The notes beneath the pieces were generated by a model. That model was not told where the DNA came from and searched no databases. It saw only the letters and a program-made list of their open reading frames with translations. Below, piece after piece: positions 38,513-48,391 of a stretch of 64,000 nt of DNA; the first letter of the stretch is position 1, and each line of letters starts with the position of its first letter. The DNA is from JBBIOI01 sp037443425 (GTDB lineage: Bacteria > Desulfobacterota > BSN033 > UBA1163), in assembly GCA_037443425.1 (NCBI GenBank), contig JBBIOI010000003.1, positions 1-64,000 on the forward strand, read 5' to 3'. Made by a program: the position numbers and the translations under genes.

Positions 38513-39823
38513 TTATCCTCTGTCATATTTACTCTTCCATTCTTCTATTTCTTTGATTGCCCTTTGAGCAATCAAAATCCTCTTTTTTCTCCCCTTCCCC
38601 TTCCCATTAATTGTTGGGAAAAGACCGAAGTTAATATTCATAGGTTGAAAAGGTAGTATAGTGCAATGTGTAATATATTGAATCAAGGCACCTATGGCTG
38701 TTGTTTGTGGCGGAAATATTGTATCCATTCCTTTATTATATCTATAAGCATTTATACCCGCTATCAGACCCATTGCGGTTGACTCCATATATCCTTCTAC
38801 ACCTGTTATTTGCCCAGCGAAAAAGATATTCGGAAACTTCCTAAGCTGCAAAGACTCATTTAATAATCTTGGTGAATCGATAAATGTATTTCGATGAACC
38901 GAACCAAAACGGACAAACTCGGCATTCTCCAACCCAGGAATCATTCTAAAGACCCTCTTTTGCTCTTCGTACTTTAATCGGGTCTGAAATCCCACCAGAT
39001 TATAGAGTTTTTCAAATCTATCCTCTTTCCTCAATTGAACAACTGCATAAGGCTGCTTACCCGTTTTGGGATCGATCAATCCAACAGGTTTAAGTGGCCC
39101 AAATGCAAGCGTTTCCCTTCCTCTTTCAGCAAGCTCTTCTATAGGAAGACATCCTTCAAAGAAATATTTTTTTTCAAATTCTCTAAGAGGAACCTTCTCA
39201 GCTTGAATTAATGCCTCAACAAATCTATAGTATTCTTCTTCATTCATTGGACAATTGATATAATCCTCCCCACCTTTCCCATAACGTGACGCTTTAAATA
39301 CCTTATTAAAATCGATAGAATCTGATAAAACAATGGGAGAGATTGCATCATAGAAGAACAGGTGTTTCTCTCCTGTCAGCTTCTGAATCTCATTGCTTAA
39401 AGATTCAGATGTAAGAGGACCCGTAGCAATAACAGTTATATTATCAACAGGAATTTTTTTAACCTCTTGCCTGATGATCTCTACATTTTCCAATCCTTCA
39501 ATAAACCTTGTTACCTCTTTGGCAAAAAATTCTCTATCAACTGCTAATGAATTTCCTGCAGGTACCCTTGTTAATCTGCCTATCTTTAAGATAAGTGAGT
39601 CAAGTCTATCAAGCTCTTCCTTTAATATTCCAGATGCATTATCTATAGATTCTGATTTAAAAGAATTGCTACATACCAATTCAGAAAAATATGGGGAGCG
39701 GTGGGCTGGCGAATATTTTGTGGGTTTCATCTCATAAAGAACAACCCTTCCTCCCCTTTTTGCTATCTGCCATGTTGCCTCACATCCTGAAAGACCCGCC
39801 CCAATAACAATAATCGGCCTCAT
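38513..39823 (-). CDS. trmFO: tRNA (uracil-5-)-methyltransferase, folate/FAD-dependent
   Basis: 436 residues. IVIGAGLSGCEATWQIAKRG binds FAD; YEMKPTKYSPAH, LVCSNSFKS (with a catalytic Cys), VEGYMESTAMGLIAG and FGLFP are TrmFO hallmarks. It makes ribothymidine at position 54 of tRNA using methylenetetrahydrofolate. The order dprA-topA-trmFO, all minus strand, is conserved in many bacteria. Confidence 0.96.
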   Translation of the reverse strand: MRPIIVIGAGLSGCEATWQIAKRGGRVVLYEMKPTKYSPAHRSPYFSELVCSNSFKSESIDNASGILKEELDRLDSLILKIGRLTRVPAGNSLAVDREFFAKEVTRFIEGLENVEIIRQEVKKIPVDNITVIATGPLTSESLSNEIQKLTGEKHLFFYDAISPIVLSDSIDFNKVFKASRYGKGGEDYINCPMNEEEYYRFVEALIQAEKVPLREFEKKYFFEGCLPIEELAERGRETLAFGPLKPVGLIDPKTGKQPYAVVQLRKEDRFEKLYNLVGFQTRLKYEEQKRVFRMIPGLENAEFVRFGSVHRNTFIDSPRLLNESLQLRKFPNIFFAGQITGVEGYMESTAMGLIAGINAYRYNKGMDTIFPPQTTAIGALIQYITHCTILPFQPMNINFGLFPTINGKGKGRKKRILIAQRAIKEIEEWKSKYDRG

Positions 39824-39922
39824 AAAATTATTCTAAAACCATAATCTTTAAATGTAAAATTCTTTTGTACTCTTAGGGGCATGGATTTTGATTTAAATTT
39901 TTAATTAGAGGAGAGTTTTAAA

Positions 39923-42145
39923 CTAATCTGAGATGCGATAACCGCAATCTCTTTGTGGACACTTTTTTATAAACCCTGTCTTTGTCTGTTTCTCAATTAA
40001 GAATGGAAATCCACACTGAGGGCATTTCTCTGAGATAGGCTTATCCCACAGGGCATAATCACAATCAGGATATTTGCTGCAACTGTAGAAGGTCTTTCCT
40101 TTCTTAGTCCTTCTTTCAACAATTATTCCATCGCAACCCTCTCGCGGACATGAAACACCTGTATCTACTGGAGTTGTGAACTTGCATGCTGGATAATTGG
40201 CACAGGCCAGAAATCTACCAAATTTTCCATTTCTTATGACCATTGGACTTCCGCATTGCTCACATTTGGCCTCACTAACAACCTCCAGCTTTCCATTGCC
40301 ATTTATCTCTTTTGTAAACTTACATTTAGGGTAACTTGAACATGCAAGAAAATAGCCTCTTTTACCCCATCTCTTTACCATCTTTGATCCACAACGGTCA
40401 CATGTCTGTTCTGTGGGGATAGCCTCAACCTTTATATTCCTCATTGAATTCTTTGCCATCTCAAGATCTTTTTTAAATGGCTCATAAAATTCTTTAAGGG
40501 TTTCGATCCATCCCTTTTCACCATCTTCTATCTTATCAAGATTCTCCTCCATCTGGGCAGTAAATTCTAAGTCAAAGATATCAGGGAAATTAACAACAAG
40601 TAGATCATTTACAATATATCCTAATTCGGTTGGTACAAACCTTCCTTTTTCCAAACGGACATATCCCCTCTCCTTTATCGTGCTTAAAATAGTTGCATAA
40701 GTGGATGGCCTACCTATACCCTTCTCTTCAAGTTCTTTTATCAGAGTAGCTTCCGAGAATCTATATGGTGGTTGAGTAAAGTGTTGTTTTGGTGTAAGTT
40801 TAAGGAGTTCCAACACCTCACCTTCTGATAATTGAGGTAGCATCTGATCCTGATCCCCATTTTCCTCATTATCCTGGCCTTCAACATAAAGTGCAATAAA
40901 GCCTTTAAATTTAGGGACTGTCCCCACTGCATGGAATATTGCATTATCAGCTTTTATTTCCACTGTAGTCTGAAGGAAGACTGCTGGGCTCATCTGAGAT
41001 GCAATAAATCTGTCCCATATCAATTTATAAAGCTCCCATTGATCCTTTTCTAAATATGGTTTTATTTTATCGGGATCTAAATCCAATGAGGTTGGGCGTA
41101 TTGCCTCATGAGCATCCTGGCTACCCTTTTTACTTTTATAAACATTAGGCTTTGGAGGTAGATAATCTTCCCCAAATCTGTTTTTAATCCAATTTCTCAC
41201 CTGTTGAATTGCCTCTTGAGAAACCCTAACAGAGTCTGTTCTCATATACGTTATTAGCCCCACTGTTCCCATTTCACCAAGATCTACTCCCTCGTATAAT
41301 CTCTGTGCGATCCACATTGTCTTCTGTGCTGGAAAAGAAAGCTTACGGTATGCTTCTTGCTGTAGTTTGCTTGTTATAAAAGGGGGCGAAGGATTCCTTT
41401 TCTTCTCCTGTTGATCAATTTTTAAGACTGTATATGGAACATTCTCAAGAGCCTGCTTGATCTCAAGTGCCTCTTTCTCATTTCCAATCTTTACCTTTTT
41501 ACCTTTCCATTTTACTAACTTTGCCTCAAAAGATTGAGAAGAACTCTTTCCCCGAAGTAAAGCAGTAATACTCCAGTACTCTTCCGGTTTAAAATTTTCA
41601 ATCTCTCTTTCACGTTCACATATCATCCTGACCGCAACTGTTTGAACCCTTCCTGCACTTAATCCACGACGAACCTTATCCCAAAGGATTGGACTTATCT
41701 GATAACCAACCAATCTATCCAATATTCGTCTTGCCTGTTGTGCCTCATATTTTGACTTCTGGAGCTTACCTGGATTTTCAAGGGCCTCAAGGACTGCCTT
41801 TTTCGTGATCTCATTAAATAGGATCCTGTAGATATTTTTCCCTTTATCTCCAATCTCTTCAGCAATATGCCAGGCAATTGCTTCTCCTTCTCTATCAGGG
41901 TCAGGCCCGAGATAGATATTTTTCACTTCTTTACTTGCCTTTTTTAATTCTCTTAATATTTTCATCTTACCAGGGATGGTAACATAATGAGGTTTAAAAT
42001 CATTTTCCAAATCTACACCCAGTTCATCCTCAGGAAGGTCTTTAATATGCCCTACTGAGGCCTTAATTATATATTCACCACCTAAGAATTTCTGTAATGT
42101 CTTGACCTTTGTGGGAGATTCTACAACAATTAAACCCTTTGGCAT
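39923..42145 (-). CDS. topA: DNA topoisomerase I
   Basis: 740 residues: TOPRIM domain (LIVVESPTKVKTL, DPDREGEAIAWHI), active-site region GLITYMRTDSVR with the catalytic Tyr, and three or four C-terminal four-Cys zinc fingers (CDRCGSKM, CEQCGSPM, CPREGCDG and CPQCGF). It relaxes negative supercoils. It lies 19 bp downstream of dprA. Confidence 0.97.
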   Translation of the reverse strand: MPKGLIVVESPTKVKTLQKFLGGEYIIKASVGHIKDLPEDELGVDLENDFKPHYVTIPGKMKILRELKKASKEVKNIYLGPDPDREGEAIAWHIAEEIGDKGKNIYRILFNEITKKAVLEALENPGKLQKSKYEAQQARRILDRLVGYQISPILWDKVRRGLSAGRVQTVAVRMICEREREIENFKPEEYWSITALLRGKSSSQSFEAKLVKWKGKKVKIGNEKEALEIKQALENVPYTVLKIDQQEKKRNPSPPFITSKLQQEAYRKLSFPAQKTMWIAQRLYEGVDLGEMGTVGLITYMRTDSVRVSQEAIQQVRNWIKNRFGEDYLPPKPNVYKSKKGSQDAHEAIRPTSLDLDPDKIKPYLEKDQWELYKLIWDRFIASQMSPAVFLQTTVEIKADNAIFHAVGTVPKFKGFIALYVEGQDNEENGDQDQMLPQLSEGEVLELLKLTPKQHFTQPPYRFSEATLIKELEEKGIGRPSTYATILSTIKERGYVRLEKGRFVPTELGYIVNDLLVVNFPDIFDLEFTAQMEENLDKIEDGEKGWIETLKEFYEPFKKDLEMAKNSMRNIKVEAIPTEQTCDRCGSKMVKRWGKRGYFLACSSYPKCKFTKEINGNGKLEVVSEAKCEQCGSPMVIRNGKFGRFLACANYPACKFTTPVDTGVSCPREGCDGIIVERRTKKGKTFYSCSKYPDCDYALWDKPISEKCPQCGFPFLIEKQTKTGFIKKCPQRDCGYRISD

Positions 42146-42164
42146 CTATTTAAACTCCTGGAAT

Positions 42165-43268
42165 CTACTTATTCTTTCTTGTAAAACATTTACCAGGCCA
42201 TTGTAAAATAATGCCCTTTAATTCTAAGTTTAATAATATACTTGAGACTTTACCAGGATCAAATCTTGTCTCTCGAATAATAGTGTCGATATGTACTGGA
42301 GTTTCCCCTAATACTTCGTAAACAATCTTTTCCTCCTCCCGAAGTCCATCTTCTAAGGTCTCCCTTTTTTCAGGTATTAAACCTCCCTTCCTCCATTGGG
42401 GTAATATATCTTCCAGAATATCTTCACTTGATTCAACAAGCTTTGCTCCTTCTTTAATCAACTTATTTGTTCCTCGGCTTCCCTCTGCCCCAATATTACC
42501 TGGTACAGCAAAGACCTCACGGCCCTGTTCTAAGGCAAAGCGTGCAGTTATTAATGATCCGCTTTCTGAACTCGCTTGAACAACTACTACCCCAATTGAA
42601 AGGCCACTAATAATCCTATTACGCCTTGGGAAATGTCCTCCTTCTGGAAGTGAACCAAGAGGGAATTCTGATACAACAGCTCCATGCTCTATTATTTGAT
42701 AGAAGAGATTGTGATTCTCAGGGGGATAAATTACATCAACACCGCAACCTAACACAGCAATTGTTCTCCCACCTACTGATATTGCCCCTTTATGAGCTAC
42801 CGTATCAATTCCCCGAGCCATCCCACTTATAATGGTTACTCCATTTTTAGCAAGTTCAGAGCTAAGTTTTTCTGTGACCTCTCTTCCATATGGTGATGTC
42901 TTTCGGCTACCCACAATAGCCACAGCCAGCTCATCCTCTTTCTTTATTTCTCCTCTTACAAATAGTAAAGGAGGAGGATCATAAATATCTTTTAATCTAT
43001 TGGGATAATAATCATCTTTTATTTTAATAATTTTAATTCCCAATTCCCTTATTATTTTCAATTCCTTCTCTATCTTTTTCTGATCCGGCCCCTTCTTTAT
43101 TTCATTTGCTATTTTTTCACCTAAACCTTCTATTTTTAATAGCTCCTTAATAGGGGCACTAAATACGGCCTCAGGTGTATTGAAACGATCTAATAGCCTT
43201 TTAAAGATAATACTACCGACCCCTGGAATAAGGTTAAGCGCTAACCAATAGAAAATATCATCTTCCAT
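42165..43268 (-). CDS. dprA: DNA-processing protein DprA
   Basis: 367 residues: N-terminal helix-hairpin-helix (LLKIEGLGEKIANEI), Rossmann-like core with VGSRKTSPYGREV, SGMARGIDTVAHKGAI, VLGCGVDVIYPPEN and NRIISGLS, and a C-terminal winged helix (GETPVHIDTIIRETRFDPGKVSSILLNLELKG). DprA loads RecA onto incoming single-stranded DNA in transformation. First gene of the dprA-topA-trmFO block. Confidence 0.95.
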   Translation of the reverse strand: MEDDIFYWLALNLIPGVGSIIFKRLLDRFNTPEAVFSAPIKELLKIEGLGEKIANEIKKGPDQKKIEKELKIIRELGIKIIKIKDDYYPNRLKDIYDPPPLLFVRGEIKKEDELAVAIVGSRKTSPYGREVTEKLSSELAKNGVTIISGMARGIDTVAHKGAISVGGRTIAVLGCGVDVIYPPENHNLFYQIIEHGAVVSEFPLGSLPEGGHFPRRNRIISGLSIGVVVVQASSESGSLITARFALEQGREVFAVPGNIGAEGSRGTNKLIKEGAKLVESSEDILEDILPQWRKGGLIPEKRETLEDGLREEEKIVYEVLGETPVHIDTIIRETRFDPGKVSSILLNLELKGIILQWPGKCFTRKNK

Positions 43269-43455
43269 AATCTTACATTAAAAATTTACGTACCCTTTAT
43301 AAAGGATTCACCATTGTTTTTAAGATCCTTTTTATCCTCTCCTTTTAAGATTAAAAGGCTGGGAAAGAGATTTAACTATAGATTTAAGAATAAAAAAAGG
43401 CTAAAGAGTATTTTTAAAATTCTCTAAAGCCGCTGAAAAATCATGAAATACTTTA

Positions 43456-43474
43456 AAGATCCAAAAAGGGTCTT
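43456..43474 (-). terminator. Possible terminator after the LysM gene
   Basis: Adjacent to the LysM stop codon, AAGATCC (43456-43462) can pair with GGGTCTT (43468-43474) through one G-U, loop of five. The following bases are not a clean T-run, so termination is uncertain. The rest of 43269-43455 is A/T-rich with nothing recognisable. Confidence 0.35.
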
Positions 43475-44263
43475 CTATTGAACCTCCATTTTTTCTTTCA
43501 TGTAAGGATGAATTACATCTCCTTTAAGTATTGCGTCAAAAGACTCTATAACCTTTGCAGTATAAAAATCATTAAATTTATCAATAATCTGAACATTTCC
43601 AATAATGTTATATCTAATCCCGACTTTTTTCTTTGTCACCGGGTGCTTTACCACTTCTGTTCCACGCATGATAGTATATCTTTCACCAATAGATATCTGA
43701 TCCGATGTCTTAAAAGCCAGATATATTATATCTCCTGAAGACATCAAATTTTTCCCTTCCTTACTTTCCAATACAATACCGATCCCACTATACTCTTTAT
43801 CACTTACAAAGCCAGCTGATCTGATATCTATAAAACCGGCTGGTTTAACCTCTTTCGGTTTTTCTTCAGGGATAGGTTCAGGAGGTTTTTTCTCAACAGG
43901 TTCTTCCTTCTTCACCTCTTTAATTTCGGATTCTTTCACCTCTTCTTTAGGCTTCTGCTCAGGCTTTTCTTCTATTACTAATTTTTTTGGTTCCTCCTTC
44001 TTTTCTTCAAAAGGTGAAAGCCTTACAGGGTAGCCTGGATAAATCCAATGGGGGTTTGTTATATAGGGATTACGTTGCCACAATTTTGGCCAGGAGAAAG
44101 GATTATTCAAAAATCTTGAGGATATATCCCATAATGTGTCTCCCTGTTTGATTATATAAATCTCCTCTTTTCTACCCTCTTCTTTTATCTCCTGGGAAAA
44201 AGAGATAGATGATAAAGCGATAACACACAAAAAAATAAATAAAAATTTCATCTTTTTCTGCAT
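43475..44263 (-). CDS. Secreted LysM-domain protein
   Basis: 262 residues. Signal peptide (MQKKMKFLFIFLCVIALSSISFS), LysM domain at about 32-82 (YIIKQGDTLWDISSRFLNNPF, ending YPGYPVRLSP), a Lys/Glu/Pro-rich linker (about 85-145) and a C-terminal beta-rich domain (SAGFVSDKEYSGIG, GDIIYLAF, GERYTIMRG). LysM binds peptidoglycan; such proteins are common in deltaproteobacteria near dprA. The charged linker may span the periplasm. Role beyond cell-wall binding unknown. Confidence 0.85.
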   Translation of the reverse strand: MQKKMKFLFIFLCVIALSSISFSQEIKEEGRKEEIYIIKQGDTLWDISSRFLNNPFSWPKLWQRNPYITNPHWIYPGYPVRLSPFEEKKEEPKKLVIEEKPEQKPKEEVKESEIKEVKKEEPVEKKPPEPIPEEKPKEVKPAGFIDIRSAGFVSDKEYSGIGIVLESKEGKNLMSSGDIIYLAFKTSDQISIGERYTIMRGTEVVKHPVTKKKVGIRYNIIGNVQIIDKFNDFYTAKVIESFDAILKGDVIHPYMKEKMEVQ

Positions 44264-44728
44264 ATCTATTCCTCCTAAGTAAAAACTATTTTTAAATTAG
44301 CCCCTCATGGCTAATTTGTCAAGAAAAATGTTTAGAGATACCTTTTCCCTCACGAGCGTCATTCCCGTGAAAACGGAAATCCAGTTGTTTTAAATGGTCT
44401 TAGATTCCTTCATGATTCCTACTTTCGCAGGAATAACAAGATTAATTTTTATAAAAAGCTTTTAATTCCCTAACTCACCTCACAATTAAAAAATTAAATT
44501 ATCAATTAATTAACTGCAATATTTATACCAATTCTTTCCAAATTTCACCTAATTAATTGATTTCATTTAATAATTAATAAAATTTAAAAATTAGGTATAA
44601 TCTTTAACCTTTTTAAAAATGAATAATTTTTTTACATACTTTTATAAAAATTGCGTAACCATGACCGTTTGACAAAGGAATTATCTATGTGATATTTTTA
44701 AATTTAAAAATTTAATACATAAATTTTT
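44264..44728. other. 465-bp intergenic region with a dispersed repeat and a candidate promoter
   Basis: Between the divergent LysM and DUF1015 genes. 44356-44440 is a degenerate dispersed repeat of the GTCATTCCCGTGAAAACGG ... CTTTCGCAGGAATAAC type, seen in many bacterial genomes, with inverted ends. The rest is very A/T-rich. TTGACA at 44669-44674 with GATATT at 44691-44696 (spacer 16) is a candidate promoter for DUF1015. No coding signal seen. Confidence 0.55.
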
Positions 44729-46069
44729 ATGGCTCACGTCCTTCCATTTCGTGGGATAGTATATAATAAAGAGAAGATAGCTGATATCTCTCTTGTCACT
44801 TCACCCCCTTATGATGTCATATCTGAAAGGGCTAAGCAAAGATATTATGAAAAACATCCTTACAATATAATCCAGCTTGAATTGGGTGATGAAGGCTTAG
44901 GTAAAGATCGTTATAAATATTCCGCGGACAAGCTTGATGAATGGTTAAGGGACGGAATCCTTATAAGAGCAAATAAACCTGCATTCTATTTTTATCAAAT
45001 CGATTTTTCATTAAACGGAAAAATACGTAAGCAAAGAAAGGGATTCATAGGACTGTGTAAACTTGAAGAATTTGGAAAAGGAATGATCTTCCCGCACGAA
45101 AGGATTCACCAGGCCCAAAAAGATGATCGCCTAAACTTGCTTAGGACATGTAAGGCAAATTTAAGTCAAATATTTTCCCTCTACTCTGATCCATCCCAAA
45201 AGGTAAACTCTTTGTTTGAAAGATATATCCAAAAGCCACCCCTTTTTGATTTCTATGACGTAGAAGAAGATATCCATCATAAGCTCTGGGAGGTTTACGA
45301 TAGAGAGCTTTTCTCTCAGATAAGAGAGATAATGGAAACTAAAACCATCCTAATAGCAGATGGCCATCATCGCTACGAAGCCTCACTTGAATATAAGAAG
45401 GAGATGGAAAAAGAGTATAAATCCGTTACCGGAAGAGAACCATTTAACTATACGATGATGTATTTTTGTCCTCTTGAAGATGAAGGTCTTGTAATACTTC
45501 CATCCCATCGTCTGATTTACAATCTTAAGAATTTTAATCACAGGGAGTTTGAAAAGGAGTTAGATAGATATTTTATTAAAACTGACGTCCAATTCTCTCC
45601 AGAAAACGAATCTACCAGGTTTAATGAATTTTACGATTTTTTGAAAGTGGAAGGATTAAAAGGAAATGTATTTGGACTGTATATTAATGGAAACTCATAT
45701 CTCAGCCTATTGCGCCTAAAAGATGAATTGAATATTGCATCAATTATGGGTGATGGTATTCCAGCGGTTTTACAGAAATTAGATGTCATTATCCTTCATC
45801 GATTCATTATAGAACAACTTTTAGGTATTAACGAAAAAGACCAAGATCAAAATCACATTCGCATTATAAAAAATCATGTTCGGGCATTTGAATTAGTTAA
45901 AGAGGGAAGATTTCAAATGGTATTCTTCTTGAATCCTCCCAAGGTAGAGGAAATCAAAGAGGTTGCATCAGAAGGAGAGATCATGCCTCAGAAATCAACC
46001 TTTTTCTACCCTAAGCTTCCCACAGGTTTAGTGATAAATAAATTGAATAGTATATTAGATGAATTTTAA
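44729..46069 (+). CDS. DUF1015-family protein
   Basis: 446 residues. The opening VLPFRGIVYNKEKIADISLVTSPPYDVIS, YFYQIDFSLNGK, IFPHERIHQAQKDDRL and ILIADGHHRYEASLEYKKEM are the conserved blocks of DUF1015 proteins, a bacterial family of unknown biochemical function sometimes linked by neighbourhood to serine metabolism. No signal peptide. The ATG has no Shine-Dalgarno. It runs directly into the methyltransferase gene (2-bp gap). Confidence 0.9.
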   Translation: MAHVLPFRGIVYNKEKIADISLVTSPPYDVISERAKQRYYEKHPYNIIQLELGDEGLGKDRYKYSADKLDEWLRDGILIRANKPAFYFYQIDFSLNGKIRKQRKGFIGLCKLEEFGKGMIFPHERIHQAQKDDRLNLLRTCKANLSQIFSLYSDPSQKVNSLFERYIQKPPLFDFYDVEEDIHHKLWEVYDRELFSQIREIMETKTILIADGHHRYEASLEYKKEMEKEYKSVTGREPFNYTMMYFCPLEDEGLVILPSHRLIYNLKNFNHREFEKELDRYFIKTDVQFSPENESTRFNEFYDFLKVEGLKGNVFGLYINGNSYLSLLRLKDELNIASIMGDGIPAVLQKLDVIILHRFIIEQLLGINEKDQDQNHIRIIKNHVRAFELVKEGRFQMVFFLNPPKVEEIKEVASEGEIMPQKSTFFYPKLPTGLVINKLNSILDEF

Positions 46070-46071
46070 AA

Positions 46072-46770
46072 ATGGAGAAGATTTCAACTATCTTATCCCC
46101 TGATGAAACCCTCGATACATTCTTTGATGGTAGGCTCCAAATTATACAGAAAAAAAGGGGATATCGTTTCTCTATTGACTCAATCCTTTTAAGTGAATTT
46201 ATCAAGGTTAAAGAAAATGAAAAGGTCATAGATTTGGGCACTGGCTGCGGAATTCTGCCTCTCATTTTATCTCAAAAAGCAAAAAAAACATCTTTTATCG
46301 GAGTAGAGATTCAAAAAGGATTGGCAGATTGTGCTAATAAAAATGTTAAATTGAATCAACTGCAAGATCGTATAACCATTTTAAATCTGGATTTCAGGGA
46401 TTTAAAAAATATCTTTCCTCCTGCTACATTCGATGTTGTTATATCAAACCCACCATATAGAAGGTATAGGACTGGTAGAATAAATCCTGATATGGAAAAG
46501 GCAATTGCACGACATGAAATAAAGGGTAAGCTTGAAGACCTAATTTCAATTGCAAGTTACCTACTCAAATCAAAAGGAAGGTTCTATTTAATATTCCCTG
46601 CTATTAGAATGGTCGATCTCCTAACAGCCATGAGAGCCAATAAACTTGAACCAAAATGTTTGCAAATAGTTTACCCTCGTCTAAATGAAGATGCTAAATT
46701 TGTATTGTCAGAATCCTTTAAAGAAAGTGGTGTTGAATTAAGAATTTTACCGCCTAAAAATTTAAATTAA
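46072..46770 (+). CDS. N6-adenine tRNA methyltransferase, TrmN6-like
   Basis: 232 residues of the class I methyltransferase fold: VIDLGTGCGILPLIL binds SAM and VISNPPYRR is the NPPY motif of N6-adenine or glutamine methylation. The opening (TLDTFFDGRLQIIQKKRGYRFSIDSILLSEF) fits the YfiC/TrmN6 family that methylates A37 of tRNA-Val in E. coli. The actual substrate here is inferred. 2 bp after DUF1015, so probably coupled. Confidence 0.85.
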   Translation: MEKISTILSPDETLDTFFDGRLQIIQKKRGYRFSIDSILLSEFIKVKENEKVIDLGTGCGILPLILSQKAKKTSFIGVEIQKGLADCANKNVKLNQLQDRITILNLDFRDLKNIFPPATFDVVISNPPYRRYRTGRINPDMEKAIARHEIKGKLEDLISIASYLLKSKGRFYLIFPAIRMVDLLTAMRANKLEPKCLQIVYPRLNEDAKFVLSESFKESGVELRILPPKNLN

Positions 46771-46835
46771 CGATATTTCCACGCTTTGTTTGCAATGATG
46801 AAGTGTTGTTTGGAGATACTTTCTCATAAAAAAAC

Positions 46836-46947
46836 AAGACTTCTGAAAAAGTCATTGATAAAAATTAACTAACTTAGAAAGATTTCGTCTTAAAAAAGCC
46901 ATTTTAAACATATTATTACAGATTTAAATAAGTTTTTCAGAGATCTC
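46836..46947. repeat. Short relative of the MITE family (copy 4, 112 bp)
   Basis: Ends AAGACTTCTGAAAAAGTCATTG and AGTTTTTCAGAGATCTC match the two different termini of the 222-bp elements, but the interior (AAATTAACTAACTTAG...) is unrelated or heavily diverged. It fills the middle of the 225-bp gap between the methyltransferase gene and the polyprenyl synthase gene. Confidence 0.75.
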
Positions 46948-46958
46948 ATAAAAATCTT

Positions 46959-46988
46959 TTGACAATGAGCGAGGAATAGGCTAATTAT
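46959..46988 (+). promoter_or_regulatory. Promoter of the polyprenyl synthase gene
   Basis: TTGACA (46959-46964), 18-nt spacer, AATTAT (46983-46988). The expected start, about 46995, is one base before ATG 46996, so the mRNA is probably leaderless; no Shine-Dalgarno is visible. The -35 lies 11 nt past the end of repeat copy 4. Confidence 0.6.
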
Positions 46989-46995
46989 TCTATGT

Positions 46996-48012
46996 ATGGA
47001 GATAGCAGAAATTTTATCCCTTTCTAAGGAAAAGACATCCCCCCTCGGAGTCATTATAGAAGTAATAGGGGAGGAGTTAGAAAAGGTAGATCAAGAATTT
47101 CGAAGAAACCTAAGGTCAGAGGTTTCGATCATCTCAACTATTGGTGAACATCTGCTTTTCAGTGGTGGAAAGAGATTCAGACCTATTTTACTTTTACTCT
47201 CTTCAAAGCTATGTGGATATAAAGGAGAAAGTCATATCTCGATGGCAAGCCTTATTGAATTTATACATACTGCAACCCTTTTACATGATGATGTGGTTGA
47301 TAAGGCTGAACTCAGGAGAGGAGTAGTTTCAGCCAATTCTATCTGGGGAAATGATGCATGTGTGCTTGTTGGAGATTTTCTCTTTACAAAATCTTTCTCT
47401 TTAATGGTAGAAAATGGTAATTTGAAGATTCTAAAGGCCATTTCCACTGCAACCACACTTATGGCTGAAGGTGAATTAGACGAATTGGTAAAAACGAACG
47501 ATCTATCTATAACCGAAGAGAAATATCTTTCGATCATATTTAAAAAGACAGCATCCTTAATCTCGGCTGCCACCCAAATAGGGGCAATACTCGGAAATGT
47601 GCCCCTTGAAAAGGAGTTAGCCTTATATGAGTTCGGTAAAAATGTGGGCATGGCATTTCAACTAATCGACGATAAACTCGACTATACCTCAAATGAAGAA
47701 GAGTTTGGTAAAAAGATAGGTATTGATCTTCAGGAAGGTAAAATAACACTGCCATTAATAATAGCATATAATAGATGTAATGAAGATGAAAAGGAATTTA
47801 TACAAAACATAATTGAATCAGAATCTATAAGAAAAGATGATTTTTTAAAGGTTGTCGAGATCATTGAAAGGTATGATGGAATATATCAGACCTGGCTTAA
47901 GGCGAAACAGTATATCGAGGATGCAAAAAGGCATCTACAACTTTTCCCAAATTCAAGGGAAAAGGAGGCACTTATGATACTGGCCGACTATGTATTGGAA
48001 AGGAGATTATAA
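46996..48012 (+). CDS. Polyprenyl diphosphate synthase (IspB/HepT type)
   Basis: 338 residues with GGKRFRPILLLLSS, the first aspartate-rich motif LLHDDVVDKAELRRG and the second, FQLIDDKLDY. These trans-prenyltransferases build the 35-50 carbon chain of menaquinone or ubiquinone from farnesyl or geranyl diphosphate and IPP. Chain length cannot be read with certainty. The start at ATG 46996 fits the promoter; an ATG at 46992 is out of frame. Confidence 0.93.
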   Translation: MEIAEILSLSKEKTSPLGVIIEVIGEELEKVDQEFRRNLRSEVSIISTIGEHLLFSGGKRFRPILLLLSSKLCGYKGESHISMASLIEFIHTATLLHDDVVDKAELRRGVVSANSIWGNDACVLVGDFLFTKSFSLMVENGNLKILKAISTATTLMAEGELDELVKTNDLSITEEKYLSIIFKKTASLISAATQIGAILGNVPLEKELALYEFGKNVGMAFQLIDDKLDYTSNEEEFGKKIGIDLQEGKITLPLIIAYNRCNEDEKEFIQNIIESESIRKDDFLKVVEIIERYDGIYQTWLKAKQYIEDAKRHLQLFPNSREKEALMILADYVLERRL

Positions 48013-48039
48013 AATTTATAAATTAAAGAAGGAGTGAAT

Positions 48040-48378
48040 ATGACCGACAAATCTAAAATACTTCATGTAAATGATAATAATTTTAATACCGAAGTCCTCA
48101 GATCAGAAATTCCTGTTTTAGTTGATTTCTGGGCGACCTGGTGCGGACCATGCAGATCTATGAATCCTATCATTGAGGAGCTTGCTGAGGAATTTAGCGG
48201 GAGGTTAAAGATTACAAAACTCAATGTTGATGAGAATCCCACCACTCCAACTCAGTATGGAATTAGAGGGATTCCAACACTTATTATCTTTAAAGAAGGT
48301 AAGGTCTTTGATCAAATTATTGGGGCTGTGCCCAAGGCTCGATTGAAGGCCCTAATTGAAAGGGTATTATCGAGTTAG
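48040..48378 (+). CDS. trxA: Thioredoxin
   Basis: 112 residues from ATG 48040 (GTG 48034 is a poorer start; AAGGAG at 48029-48033 spaces well to the ATG). Active site FWATWCGPCRSM and the cis-Pro region GIRGIPTLIIFKEG define a classical thioredoxin. General disulfide reductant in the cytoplasm. Followed after 13 bp by a TlpA-like gene. Confidence 0.95.
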   Translation: MTDKSKILHVNDNNFNTEVLRSEIPVLVDFWATWCGPCRSMNPIIEELAEEFSGRLKITKLNVDENPTTPTQYGIRGIPTLIIFKEGKVFDQIIGAVPKARLKALIERVLSS

Positions 48379-48391
48379 ATAATTTAAGAAG

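Noticed and set aside
44356..44440. Insertion sequence remnant
   Set aside because: It has no coding trace and fits a short dispersed intergenic repeat rather than an IS.
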